From Fulvia fulva (Eukaryota; Ascomycota; Dothideomycetes; Mycosphaerellales; Mycosphaerellaceae): 64,000 bases of DNA. A program made the translations under genes and the position numbers. The notes under the pieces are model-generated. The model was not told the DNA's origin, did not search any database, and worked only from the letters and a program-made list of their open reading frames with translations. The stretch covers positions 5,022,001 through 5,086,000 of the forward strand of contig NC_063016.1 in the NCBI RefSeq assembly GCF_020509005.1, in the 5' to 3' direction. Positions 45,348 through 57,882 of this stretch are shown here, piece after piece. Positions within the stretch are counted from its first letter, which is position 1; each line of letters starts with the position of its first letter.

Positions 45348-48300
45348 TCTATTAACTATACGAGACCCGAGATACTACGTAGTAATAAACAGAACCGAGG
45401 GAGTCCTACGAACTTGTATCTATGTTAGTAAGAAGGTACTAGTAGAGGACTAGTAGGCCTAGCCGAGAACCGATAGGGATATCACTACAGTATAGCTTAA
45501 AACAACTTAAGGCCAAGTCCTAATCTATAGCGTATACAACCTACCTCTAGAGTCCAGAAGCAGCACATAACTACACACGCTAGGAAGGCTCCCGGAAGCA
45601 ATAGACTAACAAAACTACAACATCGTAATAGGAGATTTCAACCTCTACTACCTAAAGTAGGGATCGGACTTCACCCTAGTATACTACTTCTTAGTAGGGA
45701 GGCTTATTAGTCAGATAGAAACAGCCTAAATGGACTTGATCACGCCAAAGGGAACAGAAACTTGGGCTAGAAACAATAGTTCTAGTACGCTAGACCTATA
45801 CTTTATGTCCTACGCCTTAATACGACGGGTAGAAAGCTATATAGTTAATGACTAACTAGAGTCCTTATTAGACTACTATCTAATCCAAACCGACATCCAA
45901 CTTATAGTTAAGGAGGAGAGGGAACCTTAGAGGAGGCTCTACTAGAAGCAGGCCGAGTGGACACTAGTATAGTAGCGGCTAGAAGGCGAACTAGAACAGG
46001 TGAACATTGACAATATATATATAACGGAGGGGATTGACTAAGCAGTAGAGCAGCTAATAGAAGCTATATAAAGGGTAGCCTAGGCCTATATACCTAAGAA
46101 GAGATAGTCGCTATACTAGAAGCTATACTAGAAACTAGAGTATATAGCCAAAGTCAAGGAGGCAAGGAGAGCAAGAAGGAGATAGGAGTAACGACGTACC
46201 TAAGTAAACTAGGAAGCCTATAATAACGCGTACAAAGCAAAGAAGGCGTAGATTAGAAGAGATAAGACGTAGGAGTAGAGGTCAACTATAGGGATGATCA
46301 CAGAACACCCGGAACAAATCTAGAGACTAGTAGAATAGGCTAGGAAACTAGACGAGGAACGAAACTCCCCGCCCCAGTTTCCCTTAATATAGGACCAAGA
46401 CGGGGAAACGTAAACTACTCCGATAGGGAAAGTAAAAGCATTCGTAGACCACTTCTTCGGGACTTAGGTAGAGGTAGACCTAAGTAACATCCTAGGAACA
46501 CATATTCCTCCGCTAAGGGAGGCTAACTAGTAAGTATCTACTATAGAGATCGGAAACATTATTAAGAAACTAAAGGGTAACAAAGCCCTAGGCCTAGACA
46601 AGATCCCTAACTATTACCTAAAAGCTAGTAGTAGCCTTATTACTCCAGTGCTTACGCTAATCTTTACCTAGTATATAAAGTAGGGGTATTACCTAAAGGC
46701 CTTTAGGCAATTACTAACTTACGTCCTAAGGAAACCCCAAAAGGAAGACTATACTAAGTTGAAGTTATATAGACTAATTGCGTTACTAAACACACTAGAG
46801 AAGCTCCTAGAGAAGGTCGTAGCTATAAGGCTCACCGGAATAGTAGAAGAACATAACCTCCTCCCGGTAACGTAAATAGGGGGGAGACAAAAGAGATCTA
46901 CCCTTATAGTAGTCGAACTGATTATAGAGCAAATCAGACATATCTAGCACTATAGTAATAACGAGGTAGCCTTACTACTTTCACTAGACATATTAGGGGC
47001 TTTCGACAATATGTCCTACGTAAGGCTCCTATATATCCTTAGAATAAAAAGCATCCTAGCCTAGATAGTACACTTTATATAGTCATTCCTTAAGGACAGA
47101 ACAACCTAGATCCTCCTAGGGTCCTTTAAAGCCCCGTAGACCCTAATTACGAACACGGGCATCCTATAGGGCTCTATACTCTCCCTAATTCTGTTCCTCC
47201 TCTTTATAGCCGACCTGACCCTACTCCTAGAAACAGTAAACACCTTAGTATCGGGGTTCGTAGATAACACAAATATCCTAGCGTAGTCGGGGTCTATAGA
47301 GGAAAACTGCGCACTCCTAGAGGAGAGACATAGACAATACGAAAAGTAGGCAAGAGAGTATAAGGCAAAATTCGTACCGGACAAGTACTAACTTATCCAT
47401 TTTAGTAAGGTAAAGACAAAACACAACTTAGTAGTACTAGTAAAACTCTAGGGGTTCGAGACCTATCCTATAAGGGAACTTAGAGTCCTTAGGATATAGC
47501 TAGACCCGAAACTTAGCTAGGGACTATAAGTGAAGAAGGCGTAAGCGAGAGCGGACACTAATAGACAATTAATCGAGAGACTTACTACGTTAACCTAGGG
47601 GGCGACCTTTACAAAGGCCTAGACTATATACAAGGCTATTGTCAAGCCCGTAATACTATATAGAGTAGCAATTTGGGCAGCGGAAAAACACATCCCGAAG
47701 AGAATTGAGGACCCCCTTAATAGAGCGTAGGCAGCCTACCTAAAGAGAGTACTAGGGGCATATAAGTCAACCCCTTATAGGACAATAGAAATGGAATTAG
47801 GTATAGCCCCTATTAGGGAGTACCTTCAGGGCATAAGGTGTTAATACGTAGAGAAGACATCAGTATACCTAGCCTAGGGAACTATCTAAGTAGCTACTTA
47901 AAGGATAAGAACCTAGTAGGAGAGGAGGAGAAGACCTAACCGGCCACATATAATCCTATAGAAGGAAGCAGACCTAAAAACATTATAGGAAATCCTAGTA
48001 GCCCTTGAACAGAGAGAAGCTCTAAGGGAGCAAGCTAACATAGGGGACAAAGGGAAAAAGAAGCAAAGCCAAGCAGAAAGGATCGTAGGTCACCTATAGG
48101 AAACGCGTTAGAACTAAAAACCGGTGAGGCTAGGAGCCCTACTAGCGGCTAGGACCTTCGGTAGGTATAACTACCTTATCTACAAAGACCTAAAGAGGGC
48201 GGAGGCAAGTATAGCTATCTAGATTCGCTCTGAGCATATTAGGCTAAGAGTATACTTACACTAAAGAAGAGTCCTAGGATACGATTCTAAACGTTGCCTC

Positions 48301-49535
48301 TATAGCTACCTATCCTAAAACCCGGAGTATATAGTACTAAACTGTACTAAGTAGGTAAAAGGGAGAAGCTAGTAGAGGGCGAAGGCAAGAGACAGGTAAT
48401 ACTAGGCTATTATCTAGAACAGACAAGATATAAGGAGAGTAACAAGATAGATCCTTAACGAGGACTACCTAGAGCAATTCTCCCTAGTAGTAGAAACGGA
48501 AAGGTAGATAGAGAGGAAGGAGAGAGAGAGAAGAGCCGGGGAAACAGAAGGGAGAAAGGGAATCGAGAGGAGAACATTACTAGGGTTACGGGCAAGGTAT
48601 TTATAGGGTAACAACTATAACACTAGCGTACCCTAAAGGAAGGAGAACGAAAGGATAAGATAGGAAAGAACGAGGAGGGCAAAGACGAGGAGGTTTTATC
48701 CGTTAATCGGGGTTCCTACCTACATAAATAGACCTAAATAGCGAGAGACCTATATAGGCTATAGGGCACTAAAATAGGCGAATAAATAATCTATCTATCT
48801 ATCTATAACCGACGTTAGTCTAAAAAGGAAACTCGACTCCGTATAGGTAGAGAGGATAAGACCTTATAATAGGGTATACGTACGCGGAAGGAGGAATATC
48901 TTAGCTACCGCTATACGATACCGATTGACTTTACCTAGAAGGGCGAAGAGGTAGAATATAGGCTACGCTACTAATCGAGGCTACCGACGGAGATAAAGAG
49001 CCGGAATATATAGTCGAGGCGATCGTAGATAGTAAGTAGACTAGAAAGACGAGAAAGTACGTAAAGTATACTATCCGCTAGGTAGGCGGTACTATTATAG
49101 AGGTGCCTAATAGTAAGTTAAAAGGTAGTATAGAGGAGGCGATAGCCGACTATTACTATAAGAACGTATTAGCGGCCGGTCTACTACCTAGCTAGCGGAA
49201 GCCGACGGGTTAGATACTAGACGACCCGGATATTATAGATAGTAAGCCTATAACGCTAAAGAATCCGTTACCGATAGTCGACCCTACGACGCCCGCGTAA
49301 TATATATATAACTTAAGGCAAGCTAAGGCTTAATATATAGTTAGCTTATCTAAGGTATACTACGGTATAATCTAGACTCTCGACTTAAGGCTTACTACGG
49401 TAAGATATATAGTCTCTCTACGGTTAACCCGACGTAAGCTAGCGCTTCCTAATAGTACGGTTCTTCCTTACGGAAGTACCCTACGGCGATTTTCTTCCGC
49501 GTACGAGGGCGTACGGCGGTTTAAGAGGGGGGTAG

Positions 49536-49730
49536 TATTACGGTTCACCTCGTAAGGCTATACTGAGTATTACGTAACCTAGTACGCTAGCGCGCCCGGA
49601 CCCTAGACCCTAAACCCGACGTTTACTTTATCGCGGCTTCGCGACTTTATTATCTTCTCTTCTTCGTAGAACTTATTCGATTCTAAGGTATTAATACGTT
49701 TGCGCCCTATCTTACGCCTTGTCCGTATTA
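49536..49730 (+). repeat. Right 195-bp LTR
   Basis: Direct copy of the left LTR, immediately after a purine tract and followed by the GAGAT target duplication. Confidence 0.85.
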
Positions 49731-52700
49731 GAGATAATAAGTTCTATCGCGGATAGCGTCGATCGCTATAGGCGCGTACCTATCTAGGTATCTAGGAGTA
49801 GGGAGTACTCCTCTACCGCCTTAGAGAGTCTCGTTATAACTAGCTTCTTAAGCGCCTTCCTAAGAGTATTAAGGAGCGTAATTAGGCGGTACGACTTTAC
49901 CTACGTATAGTCTTCCTTTTACGGCTTACGTAAGACTACTATTATCGATTATTTAAATACCGTTAGGTAGTATCCGTTCTATAGGTAGGCGTTAAAGATC
50001 GCTACGACTACTAGGGCTAGTTAATCTCTATACTTCTTTAGTAGCTCGTTTAGAATCCTATCCGGCCCCGGGGCTTTCTTTACTAGTAACTTCCTAAGTA
50101 TAGCGGCAATATCTCCCTCGGACATATCCTATTAGACCGCGATACTAGGGGCTAGAGGAGTAGAGCTATTTATATCGCTTAGATTAGCCTCGACTAGGGG
50201 CGGGAAGAACTTACTAGCTAGTAGACGCGCCTTAGCCTCGGGCTCGCTAACCGGGCTACTAGGCGATTATAGCGCTAGGATAGAGAAGGAGGGGCCCTAT
50301 ATAGGGTCCTATCGGGCCTATTTTACTAGCTTCTATATCCTCGCTAGCTTGTCGGCGATTTCTTCTACTATAGCTCTCTAGCCGACTACTTTCTCCCTCC
50401 GTATTATAGCTTTTTTCTATTAGTATGCCTCCCTATATACGTTCTAGGCCTCCTCGCTATAGCTGCTTATCTATACCCGGCGGGCTCTCCTTACTTCTCT
50501 TACTACCGTAGTATACTTCGGCGTCTAGTATAGTTTAGACTATATTATTAGTTAGGTAAGCGGAACGTAAAGTAAGGTCGCTTTTCTTATTTCGTCTATT
50601 AACCCTTAGACTGCCTCGTCTATCTCGTCTTTACTATTGTATTACTACTACGCGATCTAGACTAGCCTCTTAGAGTCGTCGAGGTACGCCTAGATATTAG
50701 CCTAGTAGGTCTTTCCCTAGTTTAGCTTAGGGGTTCTCGCTAGTATATATTATATCTATATCGTAATAGAGGTCCTGACTACTATATAGTCTAACGACAC
50801 CTCGAGTTTATATTCGATCCTATAGTAGGTTACTATATAGTAGTAGCTATCTAAGATCTAGGAGAGGTCGATCGTGCCTTAGAGTCCCCCTCTCTTCTAG
50901 GTACCTAGGTCCTTCGGGGTATTAAGGGTAATTACGTTACTCGCTATTAAGTCGAGTACTTCGTCGGCTATAGGGTACGGCTATATAAGGCTTTTCTAGG
51001 AAGGGTAGTATATATTAAAGTCTCCTACTACGATATAGTACCCTTGTCTCTAAAGCGTATATCTAGGTGTCTATAGACCCTAAGGTCGCGGCTAGACCTC
51101 GAGGCTAGCGGTTATATATATAGGTTATATATCTAGGTACTACCTACGTAGAGGGAGGTAATATCGCCCCCGCCTTCTTCGTCTACGTAGTACACTACCT
51201 CCTAGTCGGATTCTAGTATATCCTTACTAATATAGAAGGACGTACGGGGTCTACCGTCGCCTTATAGGTATATCGTATAGCCTAGTAACTTATAGGTCGT
51301 TAGTCTCTTATAGTACGGGTTAATCTATAGCTCCTAGATTACTAGGACGTAGTAGACGTACGGGTCCGCCTCGTATAGGAAATAGTTCTAGACTATATCG
51401 TTACTATAGTTAACGTTATACTAGATAATACTAAGTGTATCGAGGCTAGTTATCGTTATCGACAATTATTTCCTCTATAATGTCCTATGTCCTACTACCT
51501 AGCGCGTCCTAGTCTACGCCTATTAGCTATATACTAAAGGGGAGCCGGGCCTAGTTAGATTCCCTCGCCGTAGCTAGTAGAGTACGTGGCCTCCCGTACG
51601 CCCTAGGTTACGTATCCTTTATATTATTCTCGGCCCTAGGGCGATTATACCCGACCGCCGCTAGCTAGTTCCGGTATAGACTAGCCTTACGGTCGCCGTA
51701 GAATCTTAGGGCGACGGTTCTGTTTATAATTGCCTTGTTTTTTTGCTAGTTTCCGCTATAGGCATTCCGCGCTATACGATAGGTAGTACCCCGGATAGTT
51801 CGCGTACCGCCTTATAGCCGATATATAGTCCCTAGATATATAGTCTCCTATATAGTTCTAGTAGGCCTACTTGTTTATATATATATAGGTTTAGTGTCTA
51901 TACTATTAGTATTTGAAGTATTAGAGGACACGAAAGGATAAGGAGTGCTTTTCGACTATCTTAAGGCTATATTACTAGATTAGGCCTTGTTCTATTACTA
52001 GATCCGCCGCTTTCGCGTCTTATAGCTATACGATTAGCGCCGAGGCCTTCTTACCTTCTAGCCATTTCCTATAGAGCCAAGTCGCCTTCTAGATTAGAGA
52101 GTTAAGAGTGACCGGGTTGTCCTCTTAGAGAGCGCGTAGGTGACCCTAGTTAGTTAGGTTAAACTCCTTAGGTATATCGTGGACTAGGATCGTAAATTGT
52201 TTCGTTAAGACCTTCGCTAATACCGTAACCTTAGATACCTACTATAGCTATACCTCTAGGTACCTCCTAGTAGTAGTAGAGCTAGTATAGATCTATAGAG
52301 TGCCGTTAGACTATTAGTTCACTACGACCACCCCTAGTTAGTTGATTCTTTTGGCGAGCTCCTTATTTAATAGCTTCGTAACTTCGGCCTAGTCTTTCTT
52401 TACTATAATACGGATCGTAACTACATCTTACGTTAGGCGGGGGCCTAGTGTCGATGCCGCGACCGATACCTAGCTATAGGGGTGTTAATTCCGGGTGGCC
52501 TTACTAATCGCCTAGGACGTCGTCCTTATTTCTTATTGCCCTCGGTAATACGATAGTATAAGCGCCGTACGTAGCTAAGTGATCATTACCTATAGAGACC
52601 GGTATAGGAGCTAATCGTTAGTTTCTATACTTTTTACGTCCTCTATAAGTTGCTACTAGTTGTCTTAGGGGAGCTTTGCCTATAGAGCCGTAGGCGCCGT

Positions 52701-55700
52701 TAGTACCGTAGCCTAGGCTACTATTACCTAGGAGTTACCTAATGTAGCTAGGTACCTCCGCGGCGTTTAGAGCTAAAGAAACAGGGTGAAGAGAGCTTTA
52801 AGCTATCTAAATTAGATAAGGTAGAACTCCCTCAATTCTAGGGGTAGTACCCTACTTTATAGATCGTTAGAATAGCCTTAATAAGGGCTTTCGAATATAT
52901 CGTATTTAGTAATAGCGCCTCGAGACTCTCTCCCGAGCGATCTGTTAGTAATAATAGGCGTCTCGCCGTTCTATAGAAAATGTATAGTAGAGCATTTACC
53001 CGCCGTAGTAACGCCTAAGGGGGCTATAGGGGGCGGTAAATAAAGCTAGATAGATACGAATCTTCGGGCACACCCTAATAACTAAACGCTAACTCACCTA
53101 AGAGGATAGCGCGATAAACAAAGGAGCTATATAGCTAACGAGCACCCTAATAGACCTTACCCTAGCTAGTCCGTAATACTAATATAAGCTAACCTCACTA
53201 TTATATAGTATAACGTTAATAAAAGTAAGGATAAGGTTTAGCTCTACTTCCTCTAGGAACTCGACGACTAAAGGTATTATATCGTAGCGATATAAGAGCT
53301 ATAGATAAACCTATATCCTATAAGACCTACTACCTATACCGACCTACGGTACTATATAGCTATCGAGGGAGGTATAGGCTATACCCTAAGGACATATATA
53401 TACGTTAGTAAAGTATTACGTACGGACGCCTAGAAGGTAATCTCGTACCCGGAAGGGAGTTAAGAAGACATTACGACTATCTAAATCACTACGGGTCAAG
53501 GACCTATCTAGATATATAACGTCTATAACCCTCCTCCTTAGGGAAGAACGAGTAGAGACCTCGGTACGCTAGTACGACTTAACTAGGTACTCGACTAAGG
53601 GGATATTAACTATATCCTCCTAGGCGACTTTAACCTCTACTACCTAACGTAGGGTCTAGAATTCACCCCCCTTACGTATATCTAGGTAGTAAGCTCCTAG
53701 AGATCACGGAAAGTAGGGATATAGAGCTCGTAACCCTAAAGAGTATAGAGACGTAGAAGGTAAGAACAAGCGCGAGTACTATCGACCTATACTTCCTATT
53801 AAGGGACGTAGTAATAAGGCTAGTAGAGTATAGACCTAACCTTACCCTAGAGGTAGGGTTAGACTATATCCCTATCTAGATAACGATAGCGACGGGGATA
53901 GAAGAGGAGCTTCGGGGTAAAAAGCGCCTTAACTAGAAAAAAGCTCCCTAGGAGGAGATCCGGAATCTACTTAAATAGTACCTAAATAACACTAGTATTA
54001 GGGAGACGGAAGCCGAGCTTAATAGCACGGTAGAATAGATAATAACGACGATATAGTAGGCGGCCGAGGAATATACACTAGAACTAAGGCCCTCGAAGTA
54101 CTAAAAGCCCTTCTAGACCCTAGAGTACTTAGCTAAAGTTAAGGACGTAAGGAGGGTAAGGCGAAAATAGACGAAGGAGCAAAGCTAAGAAGCGTAGGAC
54201 GAGTACTAGGAAGTAAGTTAGGTGAAGAAGGCCTAAATATAAAGAGATAAGCGATAAGACTAGAGGGTAACTATAGGTCTCGTAATAGAGAACCCGGAGT
54301 AGATATAGCGGCTTATAAAGTAGGTAAGGGCCGGAGACGGGGATAGGACACCGTACTTCCCCCTAATCTAGGATACAATAGGCATAATATAGATAACGCC
54401 GGAAGGGAAGGCGAAGGCGTTTACCGACTACTTCTTTACGATATAGTTAACGGCCGACCTAATAGATATAGAGGGAACGATCTACCCGGAGCCACTCGAT
54501 ATATACTAGATAGTAGGCGAGGAGGAGATAAAGGAGATTATAGGAAAGCTAAAGGGCCGTAAGGCCCCGGGACCCGACGGTATCCTAAACCTCCTCCTTA
54601 AAGAATATAAAGAAGAGGTCGTCCTATACCTCGCCGAACTATTTACGGCTTGCCTACGTAAGGGGTACTACCTACGGCTATTTAGGCGGTCCCTAATAGT
54701 CGTCCTAAAGAAGCTATAGAAGGAAGACTATATAAAGCTAAAGTCCTATAGGCCGATCGTACTCCTAAATATAATCGGAAAGATACTAGAGAAGGTCGTA
54801 GTAAGAAGAATTATATAGCTCGTCGAGGATAACAACCTACTCCTAGAGATATAGATAGGTAGTAGGAGTAAACGATCTACCCTAACGGCTATAGAGCTTA
54901 TTACCGAATAGATTTATACTCTCTAGTACTATAGATAGAATAGGGTTATATTACTATTGTCTCTCGATATCTTAGGAGCATTTGATAACGTCTCCTACGA
55001 GCGACTCCTCTATATCCTACGGTAAAAAGGAATCCCGCGGTAGGTAATAAGTTTCGTAAACTCCTTCCTTAAGGAGAGAATAACGTAGATTATACTTAGG
55101 AAGCGTAAGGAGAGTAACCTTATATATATAGAATGCGGGATCCTCTAGGGCTTAATACTATCCCTAATCCTCTTCTTAATCTTTATAGCGGACCTAATCC
55201 TACTACTTACCTTACTATAGACGTCGGCCTTAGGGTTCGTCGACGATACGAATATCCTAGCCTAGTTAACGACAACTAAAGAAAACTACCGGCTACTTAT
55301 AGAAAGACACGAGGTATATAAGGAATAGGTACGTCGATACGGCGCCCGTTTCGCCCCGGACAAGTACTAGCTTATCTACTTTAGTAAGGCAAGAACCTAC
55401 TATAATATATAAGTAACGGTAACTATCTAGGGTTACGTAACGAAGCCCTCTCCCGAATTACGAGTCCTAGGAATCTAGCTAGACGCTAAGCTTAGCTAGA
55501 ACCTCTAGATTAGGAAAGCCTAGAATAGAGCCTAGGTTAACGAGGCTATAATAACTAGACTTATAACGTTAATATAGGGAGCTACGTTTAATAAGGCAAG
55601 GATTATATATAAGACGATCGTAAAACTAGTAATGCTCTACGGGGCCTAGATATAGGGGATAGGGGGAGTAGGTAAACCGATCCCGAAGCGGATAGAGGGA

Positions 55701-57607
55701 CCCCTAAACCGGACGTAGGCCGCGAACCTTAGACGGATACTAGGAGCCTATAAGATAACGCTAACGAGAGTAGCGGAGGTAGAGATAGGGTCCCCCCCGA
55801 TTAAATATTACATTAAGGGAATGAGGATCTAATACGCTAGGAAGACGGCGGATTATCTAGTATAATAAGCTATTCGGGACTCTACGGAGAAGATCGCTAG
55901 GAGGTACGACCGACTACCTAGCCTTAGGGCACGTTAAAGCTAAAAGCAAGACGATCTATATACGTTTAAAGCTATTAAGCAAACCTAGGAGTAGCTAGAG
56001 AGGAAGGAGGAGGAGTAAAAGGTACGGAGGAAAAAGGGTAATAAGGTAAAGATATAAAGCCTCGTAGAGTAGGTAGCGGGCTACCTTTAGGAATAGGAAT
56101 AGAAAGAGAATCCCCTACTAAATCGAGGACGCCTAGCCTTACGCCCCTTCTAGAGACATAAGTACCTACTCTACCGTGGCCTAATAAGGGCCGAAGTAAG
56201 CATCGCGATATAGATTAGGTCCGAATATATCGGGTTAAGGGCCTACCTATATAGAAGGAAAGTCCCGGACGTATATAGCCTAGTATACTAGTATAACTAC
56301 CCGTTATAGAACCCGGAGTATATAATACTACGGTGCTCGTAATAGGTAGAAGGACGAGGCTAGTAGAGAGCTAAGGTAGTAAGACGCGACTACTAGTTAA
56401 TCGTAACGGACAAGCGAGACGTAAGACGGATAGAATAGTAGATACTATAGTAGGGCTTTCTTAAACAGTTCGCGCTAGCTAGCGAGACGGAGGAGTAGAT
56501 AGAGAAGAGGCGGGAGGTTAAGGGGGTATAGATAGGGTAGTTATTAGGGCAGGCCTATAATACTAGTATACCCTTAATAAGGAAAACACGAAAGAAGGTA
56601 AGGTTAAGAACGTATAGGAGAGGAGAGGGGCTTTTACTCTATAATACGAGTTTCTCCTTTATAACTAGAAGTAGGTAGTATAGCTATATAGGCTAATAGG
56701 CTCTATAATAGTATAATAAACAATATATATATATATATATAACTGACTAAAGCTGCCTCTTTAGATCTATAACTCCCTTAATAAGGAAGAAATAGATTAA
56801 AGTAGGAGGTGGGTTTTTATTAGCTACTTATATTAGGAATGTAGAGATGAGTAGGAGAGCTAGTAGAAAAGTTGTTTTAGAAGATATCCTACTTATACCT
56901 AAGCTAGGAGTAAACCTAGTTTTATAGAACTAGTTTAGTAAGTAGTTTAGTGTTTAACCTCTATTATTTTCTTATATTTCCCCCTCTAGTAAATCTATTA
57001 TCTAGACAAAGCTCCTTAGAGGGGTTCTATTTATTAATAAGATTTCTCCTCTCCTATAAGAACGGGTATATTACTTATTATATACACTACTAATAGAGAA
57101 TGCTATTATAACTACTTAATTAGAGACCAACCTAGAGTAGGAGGAGCTTTAGTAAAGAAGATTTATATACTTTAGGAAGAGTTTGCTCTAGAATCTTTAT
57201 AAGGTAATAGACTTAAAAGAACCTATTCCTATCCCTAAGGATAGCTTTTACTAGTATAGAGTATATTTAATAGTAGGTCGACGACGAGAATCACCTATAC
57301 GTAGTATCGGCTACGAACCTCTCGTCTTACTACGAGAGAGCTAAGTATTCTTACGCTAGAGCGTCGTAGGCGCGACGGGCGCGTAACGTAGGCGAAGCCG
57401 CGGCGAATAGAGGACTACTAGCAAAACGGGTATAAAAACTATCCGACGAGCGTATACTCGTATCGGGAGCGAGTCCCTCTTCTTTCTACGTATAAGAAGG
57501 GCGCGGAACCGTAGCCTATAGGCTCGATAGGACACCTCTAGTATAAGTATAGAATTTTCACCTCTAGAGACTATAAACCGAGCGGGCCGAGCGACGAACA
57601 TTAGACT

Positions 57608-57675
57608 AGCGGACTATAGAACAATAACTAAGCGGACTATACGACGGCGTTAAGCGGACTACGAAATAATCTAGT
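57608..57675. repeat. Minisatellite, AGCGGACTA units
   Basis: AGCGGACTA recurs at 57608, 57631 and 57653, a period of 22-23 bp, inside the non-LINE part of the chimera. Confidence 0.55.
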
Positions 57676-57739
57676 GTTTACTAGCGGGCAATACGGAGGG
57701 TAGGTAGACACGCGACGAAGCCTATAAGGGCCTATTAAG

Positions 57740-57797
57740 TACCCGGTATAGGAACGGGGGTTTTACCTAAGGCACTACCTATTCCGCTATATAACGT
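57740..57797 (-). repeat. tRNA-like (SINE-type) fragment
   Basis: On the minus strand, TAGCGGAATAGG resembles an RNA polymerase III A box, and about 35 nt later CGTTCCTATACCGGG resembles a B box. Both are degraded, and there is no credible cloverleaf, so this is a SINE-like relic at best. Confidence 0.3.
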
Positions 57798-57826
57798 ACC
57801 TAGTCTAATATAGTAGATTACGACGA

Positions 57827-57882
57827 GGAAAAGACGATAGCCTAAGTAAGGAAAAGACGGCTATTAGGACGGGGAAAAGACG
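57827..57882. repeat. Minisatellite, GGAAAAGACG units
   Basis: GGAAAAGACG occurs at 57827, 57850 and 57873, exactly 23 bp apart, in the non-LINE part of the chimera. Confidence 0.6.

Larger units (their letters stand above)
41788..48803 (+). mobile_element. Old LINE-A copy (RIPed, interrupted)
   Basis: Segments 41788-43269 and 45348-48803. A 15-bp TSD, TATAACCGACGTTAG, at 41773-41787 and 48804-48818 places it inside the LTR element. ORF1 includes zinc knuckles near 42620-42770 (FNCQQYGHITLKC-like). The endonuclease opens near 43135 (IIQYNVNRSKDK), is cut at 43269 by the young LINE-A and resumes at 45348 (VLIYSVYNPPLES-like near 45520, IVIGDFNLY near 45630). Reverse transcriptase lies at about 46500-47600; the FVDD site reads FVDN near 47270. 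The 3' UTR ends in CTATCTATCTATC. About 4.9 kb without the insert. Confidence 0.85.
41176..49730 (+). mobile_element. LTR element with 195-bp LTRs (chromovirus remnant)
   Basis: Direct repeats 41176-41370 and 49536-49730 are both 195 bp and nearly identical, beginning TGTTACGG (TATTACGG on the right, one RIP change) and ending CCGTATTA. The 5-bp TSD is GAGGT at 41171-41175 and GAGAT at 49731-49735. A purine-rich tract (AAGAGGGGGG) sits directly before the right LTR. Without the nested LINE the internal region is only about 1.1 kb. Near 49010-49130 it encodes a chromodomain-like segment (VEAIVDSK-TRKTRKYVKYTIR), typical of the integrase end of chromodomain Gypsy elements. Most of gag-pol is absent, so it is a non-autonomous or deleted copy. 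Confidence 0.8.
39398..52907 (-). mobile_element. LINE-B minus-strand copy (RIPed, interrupted)
   Basis: Segments 39398-41175 (3' half with the TATC-type tail at the left) and 49736-52907 (5' half). They match the LINE-B(+) copy base for base apart from RIP changes, for example the reverse transcriptase around 40800-40850 and the endonuclease near 51000-51400. The 5' end lies at 52907, where the sequence leaves the LINE-B(+) copy. A short TSD, AGCAATA at 39391 and AGTAATA at 52908, differs by one CpA-to-TpA change. An LTR element interrupts it at 41176-49730. Confidence 0.8.
37751..56736 (+). mobile_element. LINE-D (RIPed), split by a large nested insertion
   Basis: Two segments, 37751-39397 and 52908-56736, belong to one LINE. 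ORF1 with zinc knuckles near 39090-39260 is in the first. The frame continues across the gap (KRKRIDEAIAPRDSLPSD), proving that 39398-52907 is an insertion. The endonuclease starts near 53190 (IIQYNVNKSKD-type), the reverse transcriptase lies at about 54500-55900, and FVDDTNIL is intact near 55230. The 3' end is a TA-type tail at about 56724-56740. The insertion site in Copia gives a TSD of about 12 bp, TATAACTAACTA on the left and TATAACTGACTA on the right, one copy RIPed. Confidence 0.75.

Noticed and set aside
47106..47384. A 92-aa minus-strand frame in old LINE-A
   Set aside because: Antisense to the reverse transcriptase around its FVDN site; a shadow frame.
57356..57601. An 81-aa open frame on the minus strand inside RIPed DNA
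   Set aside because: Very Arg/Leu/Val-rich from CpG-rich codons, no start context or homology, and it lies in the non-coding part of the chimera.
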